In this document: in pieces, positions 45,183-53,971 of the stretch
Position numbering within the stretch: the stretch's first letter is position 1
How the letters are laid out: every line of letters starts with the position of its first letter
DNA from: Microcoleus sp. AS-A8
Lineage (GTDB): Bacteria; Cyanobacteriota; Cyanobacteriia; Cyanobacteriales; Coleofasciculaceae
Reading direction: 5' to 3'
Length of the DNA: 64,000 nucleotides
NCBI GenBank assembly: GCA_039962225.1
Contig: JAMPKV010000011.1
Coordinates: 186,001-250,000 of the forward strand
The notes under the pieces: generated by a model
Database searches by the model: none
Seen by the model: the letters and a program-made list of their open reading frames with translations, nothing else
What the model was told of the DNA's origin: nothing
Program-made: the position numbers and the translations under genes

Positions 45183-45944
45183 ATGAAATTCAATCAGAAA
45201 CTAGCTCAAGGCTTATTTTTATGCCTAACACCTTTAGTTACAGGCTCTGTATTCGCTACTTTACCGGGCTTTGCTGCAACTCTAGCTACTTCTGAAGCAA
45301 CCCTAAATTTTAGCAACTTTAGTCATAATCCTGTCACCATTGAGACAGAGAAAACGCCTAATCCTTCCCAGAGTACAAATGACGGTCAAGTCGTAACCGA
45401 ATCTAAGGCTGACGCGATTTTTAGCCTCGATCGTTCTAACGTCTCTGCAACAACAGCCAATAGTTCATCGATTAGTACTGTTCAGGGAGATGGTTATGGC
45501 TACTCCGGGACAGCACAAACCTCTGCAAGATTGGCCGGTTACAATTTCCAGGTTGCCGCCAACGAAACCTTTTCCTTGGACTTTACGGGTTCGTTAAAGC
45601 TCAACACCCGTGTGGATTATGACTCAGAAACAGCAAATGCTTTTGGCAATATAGTGTTTCAGTTGTTAGATAGCAATAACTTGAATACTCCGCTAGCTTT
45701 CTTCACTATTTCCAGTGGATTGGACTCTTTAAATAATAGTGATTTTCTTCTGGAACCTTTTACTAGCTCAAACGTAACTTTTCTACCCCCTCAAACAAGC
45801 TATACAACGTCTTTTGGAGGGAATAAAGAGTCAGTAAATGCTAGTTTCACAGGAAGAATATCTATGTTTTTTGCTAACACAACTAATCTGATTTTAAGGC
45901 AGTTTAGTTCCAATTCCACAGGAGCTTCTTGCCCTAGCCGCTAA
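45183..45944 (+). CDS. Secreted protein of unknown function
   Basis: 253 residues. A signal peptide is clear (LAQGLFLCLTPLVTGSVFA, cleavage near GFAATLA). The mature part is Ser/Thr/Asn-rich and beta-like, with ARLAGYNFQVAANETFSLDF and GSLKLNTRVDYDSE. A PEP-CTERM sorting tail is not present, although the style resembles such proteins; the end GASCPSR may reflect a frame change near the stop. The function is unknown. Confidence 0.72.
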   Translation: MKFNQKLAQGLFLCLTPLVTGSVFATLPGFAATLATSEATLNFSNFSHNPVTIETEKTPNPSQSTNDGQVVTESKADAIFSLDRSNVSATTANSSSISTVQGDGYGYSGTAQTSARLAGYNFQVAANETFSLDFTGSLKLNTRVDYDSETANAFGNIVFQLLDSNNLNTPLAFFTISSGLDSLNNSDFLLEPFTSSNVTFLPPQTSYTTSFGGNKESVNASFTGRISMFFANTTNLILRQFSSNSTGASCPSR

Positions 45945-46428
45945 ATTATCCAGAAGGATGAGATCAAGAGCTTAGCCATTCTGTCAATCACTTTTAAGTG
46001 AAATACTATGGGAGGGTCAGCTCGCTCTTTTAACAAACTCACCCTTCTATTTTTGGGCAACAAGAGCCAAGAAGATAGGATAGCGATACCCTATTTCAAT
46101 AATTTTCAACGCCGAGCCTAAGAATTGATGGGTATCGCGTTTCAGAAATTGGTGGGAAAGTGAACCACAATCATGGACGTATTGGGATGAATCCGTGCGC
46201 TCGCTTCAGCCTGCACTAGTTGTCCTGGTAAACCCAACAAACGATTCGGTTGAGTATGTGCAGTTCAAAGCCATAAGTCATCCATTGGCAGCATTGGTGA
46301 GACTTTTCTGGCAGAGTTTCCTCGTACTAACGAGACGGGAGTATGGGAACTTAACGCTACGGATGCAACCAACAGAGATTTTGGCTCCTTGATGAAGCTC
46401 AGTGGGTCGCTTAACATCCCCACCGAAA

Positions 46429-46990
46429 TCAGAAAAAGGGCACCAACAAGGTATTGCCAAGGAACTGAATCCGATTCATCAATAAACTGAACTGAGGGAT
46501 GAGTTCAGTCATCGCAATTCTTGGGAAAAAGGCTCCCTTAATCGGCTCAATTTCAATCCGACCCGCCCCAAAAGACACGAGCAACAAAGTTGCCAGGACG
46601 AAGATAAATTCTGTACTTTCGTCATACCCAAATTGGCAGAAGAACCAGCGACCTAATTTGGGAACGTCCCATAAAACGGCGAAGGTATAAATAGCCAGTG
46701 TTGGCATCAAGAATCAGCAAAAACTGAGGGTATGATTTCTTCCGTGAGTTTTGACGACAACGGCGAGAACAAAAAGTCCCAGGACATTGGTAATGAGTGC
46801 CCCCCAAAGTAGGGGTTACAGGTTGCGATTGCCTTCGGCACCAGCGAAGCTGATCGCATAATGCCCCACTGGGTGAGAACGGGTAATCATAACAGCGTAT
46901 GAGTGGCAAAACAAGACGCCACTAGGATTGAAGCCAGTAATATAACTACATTCCTTCTGGTCGATGCTTTAATTCCACCAGTGTGGCAGA
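46429..46990 (-). pseudogene. Decayed Na+/H+ (CPA2-type) antiporter fragment
   Basis: Minus-strand text matches the middle of CPA2 antiporters: NVVILLASILVASCFATH, then SHPVGHYAISFAGAEGN, stop, ALITNVLGLFVLAVVVKTHG, stop, then PTLAIYTFAVLWDVPKLGRW, FIFVLATLLLVSFGAG, EIEPIKGAFF and LMNRIQFLGNTLLVPFF, stop. Internal stops and the missing first half show inactivation. 46190-46428 on the plus strand looks faintly coding (GVWELNATDATNRDFGSL), but I cannot assign it. Confidence 0.78.
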
Positions 46991-47146
46991 GTTGCAGACT
47001 CGACTGTTTCACACCGTGGGGAGATGACTTAGACCCTCATAGCCAACGATTCTGAACGTTATAGAGTAATTCGGTCGAAATCAGGGGCTCTTGATTCAAG
47101 AATCTTTAGACTTACGCAACATAAAAATTTTGATGAGGAAAAAATC

Positions 47147-50100
47147 ATGTTTGATAGTGGGGGAATAGCACTGGGAAGCAGTAGCTGGATCGCTTGGTTG
47201 GCGCAGGTGGCTCCATCCGCTACCGACATCGACACGGCAGAGCAAGCCGCTTTGGTCTTTAGTGGACCTAAATTTTTTACGGCCTTGCTTTCTGGAGTAC
47301 TGTTGGCGTTTGGCTTTCAGCTATTGTTAACCAACCTCTCCGTTGCCGCCGGGATCTCTTACTTGGGGCGTTCATCCGATTCAGATTCTGATAAAGATGA
47401 TGACGAGAACCTAGGCGGTACGATTCGCAAAATAAGCACGGGTGTAGGGATTTGGACGGTGGTGACTGTCACCATTGCCCTATTCATTGCTTGTTTCTTA
47501 GCGGTGAAACTGAGCTTATTCGATCGCTGGTGGTTCGGGGCGATCGTTGGTTTAGTGATTTGGGCTACCTACTTCTCGCTGCTGGTTTGGGTCAGTTCGA
47601 CCGCCGTAGGTTCTCTGGTCGGGTCAGTCGTCCATGCCGCGACTTCCGGCTTTCAGGCGATTGTGGGGACGGCTACCGCTGCGATTGGGGGTGGTGTTGC
47701 CAGTCGGCAAATGGTGGCTACGGCTGAAGCCGCTGCTGGTGCTTTCCGCCGTGAATTAACCGCCGGTATAGACCCTGTGAGTATCCGGGAGAACGTGGAG
47801 GATTACTTACAATCGTTGCGTCCCCCAGAGCTCAATGTGCAAGCGATTCGCTCTGAGTTTGAAAACTTACTCAATGACCCGAATTTGAAGGAAATTGCTA
47901 AGAGTGGCAATCTCCGGGACATTGATCGGCAGACGTTTGTGGATTTGGTCAGCAGCCGTAGCGATCTATCCAAACGAGATGTGAATCGGCTTGCCGATCA
48001 GCTCGAAGCCGCTTGGAAGAAAACGGTGAACCAGTTGCCGGCACAAAGAGATGCCATGGGGGAATTGGTCGATTACCTGAAAAATTCCACAGCACAGCAA
48101 CTATTGGGAAGAGAGTTTTCTCAGAGACTGGATGAACTCGTTGGAGAATTGCGCCAACGCCGTCAGTCCCATGAGCAAGAGCAACAGCCAGCTAGTCCAA
48201 TGGCTCAGGCGATGACGCTGGGAATGAACAGTCTGATTGGGTTGGTGATGGGGCGAACCGATCTTTCTGATTTGGATGTGGAAAAAGTGGTCGGTCAGCT
48301 CAAAAAGGTCACAAACCAAGTGGGTGACCAGGCGGGGAAAATTACGGCTCAGGTGAGCAGCGCTCAAGCCGCGTTGCCGTACAGCACAGTTCGAGCAGAT
48401 GTAGAAAACTATCTACTCGATACTCCCGTCTGGAAGATCACGAATCAACAAATTGTTGAGCAGGAATTTAGGGATGTACTTTATGACCCAGCCGCCGACC
48501 CAGGAAACGTTGCTGAGGAGTTGGAGCAGTTGCATCGGTCAGATTTTGCCGACTTGCTGCAACAGAAGGGTCTGCTGACTCAAAAGCAAATTCGGGACAT
48601 TTCCAACTCCTTAGAAGCGATTCGCTTGGAGGTGTTGACTGAAGCGGAGGCCGCTCAAGAGCGAGGGCGAACCCTGGCTCTGTATCAGGAGGTGGAACAA
48701 TATCTCCTCACCACCCCTAAACAAGACCTGACTCCAGAAAAAATTCAGCTCAATTTCAAACCGATTCTGGAAGATTCCAATGCGGATTATGGACATCTGA
48801 GCAATCGTCTGGCCCAGTTTGACCGCTCTACCTTGGCTCGGATTCTCAGTCAACGCCAAGACTTAACCTTGGAGGAAGCAGACGAGATTATTCCTCACTT
48901 AGAACGCGCACACGATCGCGCGCTGGTTGAATCTCAAGAAGTGCAAGAAGCCGCTAAGGCACAAATGGAAGCTCAGTGGCTCAAAGTTCAGTCCTTACTA
49001 CGCGACACGGGCAGAGCAGAACTGAATCCCGAGCACATTGAGCGGGAGTTGAAAATGGTGTTGCATAGCCCACAAGCCGGATTAGCAGCCCTTCGGGCGA
49101 GAGCTGCTCGCTTTGACCGGGATACGTTGGTGCAGCTATTGAACCAGCGTCAAGACCTCAATGAAGATCAAATCAATCAAACGCTGGATCGGGTAGAAAG
49201 CTCGTGGACTCGCATCGCTCACGCACCCCAACAAATCGCTGGCAAAGCCAAAGAGCAATACGACCAAGTGATGTCGTCCCTTGCCGATTACCTGCGCTCG
49301 ACGGGGAAAGCCGAACTCAATCCTGAAGGCATTCAGCGAGACTTAACCAGACTGCTGGACAATCCGAGAGCGGGTACCTATGCTCTGAGATCGCGTTTGG
49401 CGCGGATGGATCGGGATACCTTGGTGAAGTTGCTCTCTCAACGGCAGGATTTGAGTGAGGAACAAGCCAATCAGATCATTGACCAGGTACAATCCACGAT
49501 TCGCAGCATCGTCAAGGCACCCCGACGCTTTGCCAGACGGACTCAGCGTCAGGTGCAAGATTTCCAAGGTACGATCGCCGATTACCTGCGTTCGACTGGG
49601 AAGGACGAACTCAATCCTGATGGGATTAAGCGTGATGTTCAGCTACTGCTGCATGATCCCCGCGCTGGAGTATCGAGTTTGAGCGAGCGTTTGTCCCACT
49701 TTGACCGAGATACTCTCGTGACGCTGTTGTCCCAGCGGGAGGATATCTCGGAAGCCGATGTGAACCGGATTGTCGATCAAATTCTGGGCGTCCGCGACCA
49801 AATGATGGCACAAATGCGGGATTTACAACTCAGCATCCAGGCGTCTGTTGATCGGATTTTTGCCAAAATCCGCAATTATCTCAACAGCTTCGACCGTCCG
49901 GAACTCAACTACGATGGCATCAAGTCTGACTTACGTAAGTTATTTGATGACCCACAAGCTGGGTTTGAAGCAATGCGCGATCGCTTGAGTCAGTTTGACC
50001 GGGATACCTTGGTGGCAGTCATGAGTTCCCGCGAGGATATTTCTGAGGCTGACGCCAACCGCATCATTGACCAGATTGAGCGTACCCGCAACAGCGTGCT

Positions 50101-50284
50101 GCATCGGGCAGAACGTATGCAGCAGGAGGCTCAACGACGCATTGAACAGGTCAAGTATCAAGCTCAGCGTCAGGCAGAAGAAACGCGTAAAGCCGCAGCA
50201 TCGGCGGCTTGGTGGCTGTTTGGCACAGCGTCAGTTTCTGCGATCGCGTCAGCTGTGGCTGGTGCTTTAGCCGTTGCTGGTTAA
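47147..50284 (+). CDS. Large membrane protein with about eight helical repeats
   Basis: 1045 residues. The first 200 residues hold four hydrophobic segments (for example FFTALLSGVLLAFGFQLLLT and IVGLVIWATYFSLLVWVSS). From about 215 to 990 there are roughly eight repeats of 75-100 residues with the pattern YL-(8)-ELNPEGI...LL-DP-AG...RFDRDTLV.LL.QR.DLSEE.AN.IIDQ; the last four are close copies. A charged helix and one short hydrophobic tail (AIASAVAGALAVAG) end it. The repeats look like paired helices, perhaps a scaffold. I know no function. Confidence 0.82.
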   Translation: MFDSGGIALGSSSWIAWLAQVAPSATDIDTAEQAALVFSGPKFFTALLSGVLLAFGFQLLLTNLSVAAGISYLGRSSDSDSDKDDDENLGGTIRKISTGVGIWTVVTVTIALFIACFLAVKLSLFDRWWFGAIVGLVIWATYFSLLVWVSSTAVGSLVGSVVHAATSGFQAIVGTATAAIGGGVASRQMVATAEAAAGAFRRELTAGIDPVSIRENVEDYLQSLRPPELNVQAIRSEFENLLNDPNLKEIAKSGNLRDIDRQTFVDLVSSRSDLSKRDVNRLADQLEAAWKKTVNQLPAQRDAMGELVDYLKNSTAQQLLGREFSQRLDELVGELRQRRQSHEQEQQPASPMAQAMTLGMNSLIGLVMGRTDLSDLDVEKVVGQLKKVTNQVGDQAGKITAQVSSAQAALPYSTVRADVENYLLDTPVWKITNQQIVEQEFRDVLYDPAADPGNVAEELEQLHRSDFADLLQQKGLLTQKQIRDISNSLEAIRLEVLTEAEAAQERGRTLALYQEVEQYLLTTPKQDLTPEKIQLNFKPILEDSNADYGHLSNRLAQFDRSTLARILSQRQDLTLEEADEIIPHLERAHDRALVESQEVQEAAKAQMEAQWLKVQSLLRDTGRAELNPEHIERELKMVLHSPQAGLAALRARAARFDRDTLVQLLNQRQDLNEDQINQTLDRVESSWTRIAHAPQQIAGKAKEQYDQVMSSLADYLRSTGKAELNPEGIQRDLTRLLDNPRAGTYALRSRLARMDRDTLVKLLSQRQDLSEEQANQIIDQVQSTIRSIVKAPRRFARRTQRQVQDFQGTIADYLRSTGKDELNPDGIKRDVQLLLHDPRAGVSSLSERLSHFDRDTLVTLLSQREDISEADVNRIVDQILGVRDQMMAQMRDLQLSIQASVDRIFAKIRNYLNSFDRPELNYDGIKSDLRKLFDDPQAGFEAMRDRLSQFDRDTLVAVMSSREDISEADANRIIDQIERTRNSVLHRAERMQQEAQRRIEQVKYQAQRQAEETRKAAASAAWWLFGTASVSAIASAVAGALAVAG

Positions 50285-50318
50285 CGGTTGAACTTTTTGC
50301 GATCGGTTTTATTGCAGT

Positions 50319-50356
50319 AAGCCTCTCTATATAGATATAGAGAGGCTTGTTTTTTG
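50319..50356 (+). terminator. Rho-independent terminator after the repeat-protein gene
   Basis: AAGCCTCTCTATAT (50319-50332) pairs with 50335-50348, then GTTTTTTGG. The stem and T-run are strong, 35 bases past the stop. Confidence 0.85.
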
Positions 50357-50569
50357 GAGTTAGGGATTGAGAGCGATCTCAATGCAAACAAACTGCCACC
50401 TTCTAAACTCTCTGATGAAAGTTACTTAAAATCCGTCCAGTTTTCTCTAACAGATTTAAGCCAATTTGATGGATAGCAAACCAATCGCCAGCTATCGCAC
50501 CGTCTAACTAGGCTGTAGTAGCGGAAAACTTGTAAAATGCTGTGCGGTGTTCCTTAGTGAAATCTAGCT

Positions 50570-50655
50570 GCGCTCGCGTCAGCAATTGCCGGAGCTTTAG
50601 CGGTTGCTGGTCAACAGTTCAGGCTTTGTTGAGCATATATTGCAGCAAGCTTTCC
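50570..50655 (+). pseudogene. Decayed copy of the 3' end of the 1045-residue gene
   Basis: 50570-50615 matches 50240-50285 at 38 of 46 positions and still reads ALASAIAGALAVAG against AIASAVAGALAVAG. Similarity continues weakly past the stop (ATTGCAGCAAGC against ATTGCAGTAAGC). It lies about 330 bases downstream of the original. Confidence 0.75.
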
Positions 50656-50709
50656 TATTCATCGGGGGTAAAAAGTCATTACCCCCAATGGCAGCAAGGC
50701 TCCCAAATC

Positions 50710-51681
50710 CTAGAACGGTGTTTGACCAAAGGTAAGAAGGTCTGAGCGACTGGTATAAATTTTGTCTTCCACAACACCAATCAAATCATCTCGGTAGTAG
50801 ATAGCAGTGTCATTAGTTGAATTACCAGAGAAGTTGCTCGACGTATCGAGCCGATAGTCATCCTTGATGCCATAGACTATGATTTTATCGCCTTGTGAGT
50901 TCTTGTGAAAATCAACAATTGTGGCATAACCAGCACTGCCATCTCCAAAGTACAAAGCACCCGCATTCACTCCAAGTACAAATTGGTCTGCGTTCGCTCC
51001 ACCCACTAGCGTGTCTCGCTCTGTGCCACCGCCGTAACCAATAAGGGTATCATTACCATCGCCGCCATACAGTGCGTCGTTGTCGTAGGAGCCATCCAGC
51101 CAGTCGTTGCCATCCCCTCCATAGAGCGTATCGTTACCCTTCCAAGCAACTAGGACATCATTGCCACTATCTAGTCCGGCAATATCATTCCCGCCATAGA
51201 GGATGTCATCACCCTCCCAACCATCAAGGTAGTCGTCATCTGTACCACCGTACATGGTGTCGTTGCCACCGCCGCCATACAGTGTGTCGTTTCCTTCGTT
51301 TCCTTCTAGGTAATTTCCTCCATCAAAATCCAGGGGATCGCTAGTAGAACTAGATCCCACACCCCATAAGATATCGTTACCAATGCCACCATACAAAGAG
51401 TCCTTATCGACACCCCCCTTTAATTCATCATTGCCACTACCACCGTAGATAGTATCTGAGCCTGAACCCCCCTCAAAATAGTCGTTACCTGACTCTCCAT
51501 TACCCCAATCATCATTTGCTTGCAACTGAAATCTATCATTGCCTCCACCCCCATACAATTTAGTTCTTGAACTTCCTGGGGTTAGTGCTGAGTCATCGGC
51601 ATCATCGTACTGAAGGATGTAATCAAAGACTTTACCTGTCTGTGGATCGGTCACTGGACCTTGCACTGTATCTATCAGCAT
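50710..51681 (-). CDS. RTX (hemolysin-type calcium-binding repeat) protein
   Basis: About 323 residues, nearly all made of calcium-binding nonapeptides of the GGxGNDxLx type (for example [20 protein letters not shown] and [20 protein letters not shown]). No enzyme domain and no N-terminal signal are present; export by a type I system from the C-terminus is usual for such proteins. The ATG at 51681 has GGGAG eight bases upstream; an ATG at 51714 is the alternative. The upstream region shares a motif with two other genes in this window. Confidence 0.88.
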   Translation of the reverse strand: MLIDTVQGPVTDPQTGKVFDYILQYDDADDSALTPGSSRTKLYGGGGNDRFQLQANDDWGNGESGNDYFEGGSGSDTIYGGSGNDELKGGVDKDSLYGGIGNDILWGVGSSSTSDPLDFDGGNYLEGNEGNDTLYGGGGNDTMYGGTDDDYLDGWEGDDILYGGNDIAGLDSGNDVLVAWKGNDTLYGGDGNDWLDGSYDNDALYGGDGNDTLIGYGGGTERDTLVGGANADQFVLGVNAGALYFGDGSAGYATIVDFHKNSQGDKIIVYGIKDDYRLDTSSNFSGNSTNDTAIYYRDDLIGVVEDKIYTSRSDLLTFGQTPF

Positions 51682-51786
51682 TTTTATATCTCCCTCGTCG
51701 ATTTGTAAATTCATCCCAAGCCGTAATTAGGCGAATGCAATTATCAAACTTGGTATTTAAACTGAAGGTTAAGCTTCCTTGGCCTC

Positions 51787-51900
51787 CTTCTGTCTATTAC
51801 TCAACTCAAACAGCCAGTGTTTTATGCAAAAATTAAAAAATTAATTTATGTAACAAAATGCATAATATTCAGGTTCTTTAGATTGAGTAATAGACAGAAG
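51787..51900. promoter_or_regulatory. Inverted repeat between the RTX gene and the sigma-like gene
   Basis: An 18-bp perfect inverted repeat: 51787-51804 and 51883-51900, reading TTGAGTAATAGACAGAAG outward toward each gene. Each arm is preceded by a TGCATAA word. A close copy (TGAGTTATAGACAGAAGG) precedes the subtilisin gene at 59667-59684, also after TTTTGCATAAAAC. It may be a shared promoter or operator module. Confidence 0.6.
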
Positions 51901-52065
51901 TTCCCTAATTTCCTTGACTATGAATAAATACTCACCCTGACACCTGTGCGTTAACCAGACACAACCGAAGCATCAGATTAATACTTCTTCGGGTTATTTG
52001 AAGAAACGAAAATAATAGTAAACGCTCTAGTCAAGAGTTGCGCTCCCAGTGGTATTTTCAAAACT

Positions 52066-52965
52066 ATGGATGAGCGACTCGAACAGCTAATCACACAGGT
52101 ACAACAACACGCTCCCAAAACTGAGGGGTGGCGGTTGGCGTTAACTCAACTGGTTCAAGAAATTCTCCGATCGCGAAAAGTTGGTCGTCCGCCTATCGGT
52201 CAACCTCTATCTGGTGTTTATCAGGAGATTTATGAGCAAGTACAACAGCAACTTATACATAAGGTAGGTGAAGAACTTAGCAACTACAACCCAAAACGTA
52301 TCCCTGTAAGAACATGGGTCAATACTCTACGGCATCATGCATTTAGAACAGTCTTGGATGATCTGCAACTCAAAAAGTTAGCCTTAGAAGCTCAACGACA
52401 CCCACCCCATAGCGACTTACGACAACATGCTTTAGGCGAATTAGTGGAAGCCATTCGGCTATCGGGCAAGCTTAGCCGCCCACATCGCACAAGATTTTCC
52501 CCTCAATTTTATGACCTGCTTTATGAAGAAGCGGTGAATAAAACCTTGATTTATGTCTGTCGGAAGATTGACAAATATGACCCCGAACGTGGTCAAGACA
52601 AAAAATTTATGACGTGGGTCAATTTTCGACTGGATCGGGTCATTCTAGAGACCAACAGAGAATTCAAAGACCCAAAAATCGTAGACTTACCTTCACTGAG
52701 TGATTTAGAAGAGAGATTACCCTCCGATGAAACACCTTCATTGTTTGACAAACTTCGCGAATCAATAGAGGAGGATGCTAAAAATCTGTTTAAACAGACA
52801 CATGTCCGAAATCGTTGTGATGCTAATTTTCAAGCGATAGCCTTAGCCAGATTTTCGGGTCAAAGCTGGGAAGAAATTTCAATTAAATTTAGAATTCCCA
52901 TACCAACATTAAGCAGTTTCTTTCAACGCTCTTGCGAAAAATTCCGCGCTCATTTGAGTCAATAG
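52066..52965 (+). CDS. Sigma-70-like factor with duplicated core module
   Basis: 299 residues. Two related modules of about 78 residues occur at about 22-100 (KVGEELSNYNPKRIPVRTWV) and 119-197 (VCRKIDKYDPERGQDKKFMT); the second fits sigma region 2, where YDPERG and F.TWV are typical. The end has a region-4-like helix-turn-helix (SWEEISIKFRIPIPTLSSFF). It is the first gene of a four-gene run with short gaps and may direct its transcription. Classical sigma activity is not proven, since some region-2 residues differ. Confidence 0.75.
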   Translation: MDERLEQLITQVQQHAPKTEGWRLALTQLVQEILRSRKVGRPPIGQPLSGVYQEIYEQVQQQLIHKVGEELSNYNPKRIPVRTWVNTLRHHAFRTVLDDLQLKKLALEAQRHPPHSDLRQHALGELVEAIRLSGKLSRPHRTRFSPQFYDLLYEEAVNKTLIYVCRKIDKYDPERGQDKKFMTWVNFRLDRVILETNREFKDPKIVDLPSLSDLEERLPSDETPSLFDKLRESIEEDAKNLFKQTHVRNRCDANFQAIALARFSGQSWEEISIKFRIPIPTLSSFFQRSCEKFRAHLSQ

Positions 52966-53010
52966 TTACCCAGCTTCACAGTTATTCTCCCCCTCGATGA
53001 GGCAACATCA

Positions 53011-53934
53011 ATGAACCCGAATCAATTAATCATTAACTCCGATCTTGAACCTTGGATTTTCACCGTTCCATTAGCTTTAGAAGCTCACTCGCGAGCAGAG
53101 GAGTTCCGGCGTTACCACTCCAATCCTGGCAAAGCCAAACAGGTTTATCTCAATACTCTGGCAGTGTATGCCGTGAATGTTTACTTGGAATGTCGGGGAT
53201 TTGAGACGAATTTAGAGAGAAGCGATAGTTGGAATCCCAGGATGCAGATGCTGATGGATACGGCTGATTTGCTAGTCAAAGATTGCGGGAAGTTGGAATG
53301 TAGACCCGTGTTGCCAGAGGCAGAGGTTGTTGGCGTTCCGCCAGAAGTCTGGGAAGAACGAATGGGCTATGTTGCGGTGCAGCTTTCTGAATCCTTGAGG
53401 GAAGCAACGCTGCTGGGATTTGTGCAAAAGGTGGCAAAGTCAGAGGTACCCCTGAGCCAATTGCGCTCGCTGGTAGAGTTACCAGGCTATCTGCATCAAA
53501 TCAAACCCGTAATCAACCTGAGTCAATGGTTTGAGGATATCTTTGAAGCGGGTTGGCAAGCTGTGGAATCCCTTTTAGGGGAACCTAGCGAGTTCGCGTT
53601 TAACTACAGAAGCGCTTCGCTGGACGTGAGACGGTGTAAGGGGATTGAGCTGGCAACGGCAGATCACTCAGTGGCGCTGATTGTCGCGCTTACGGGAGAA
53701 TCTGAGCAGGACATGGATATTAGCGTAGAGGTGCAGCCCACCAACGGTCAAACCTATCTGCCTGCAAATTTACAGCTAATGGTACTCAATGAGGATGGAG
53801 AAGTGGTGATGCATATCCAGGCGGGTAGCGATAATCAGACCATTCAATTAGAGCTTGGCGGGGAAGCCGGAGATCGTTTCGGCGTTAAGGTGGCTTTGGG
53901 TGAGGTGAGTGTAACAGAGAATTTCATCATTTAA
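53011..53934 (+). CDS. DUF1822 protein
   Basis: 307 residues. The N-terminal 130 residues fit DUF1822, with ALEAHSRAEEFRRYHSNPGK and VYLNTLAVYAVNVYLECRGF. The C-terminal 100 residues form a beta-like domain (VALIVALTGESEQDMDISVE). The family is cyanobacterial and of unknown function, often encoded between a sigma-like gene and a CHAT-CHASE2 gene as here. It starts 45 bases after the sigma-like stop. Confidence 0.82.
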   Translation: MNPNQLIINSDLEPWIFTVPLALEAHSRAEEFRRYHSNPGKAKQVYLNTLAVYAVNVYLECRGFETNLERSDSWNPRMQMLMDTADLLVKDCGKLECRPVLPEAEVVGVPPEVWEERMGYVAVQLSESLREATLLGFVQKVAKSEVPLSQLRSLVELPGYLHQIKPVINLSQWFEDIFEAGWQAVESLLGEPSEFAFNYRSASLDVRRCKGIELATADHSVALIVALTGESEQDMDISVEVQPTNGQTYLPANLQLMVLNEDGEVVMHIQAGSDNQTIQLELGGEAGDRFGVKVALGEVSVTENFII

Positions 53935-53971
53935 ATAGCTAAATAGCTGCAACAATCGCTAGGAGTTGGCG

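Noticed and set aside
46190-46428. P-domain-like remnant on the plus strand (GVWELNATDATNRDFGSL)
   Set aside because: Resemblance to proprotein convertase P-domains is weak and the frame is closed shortly upstream.
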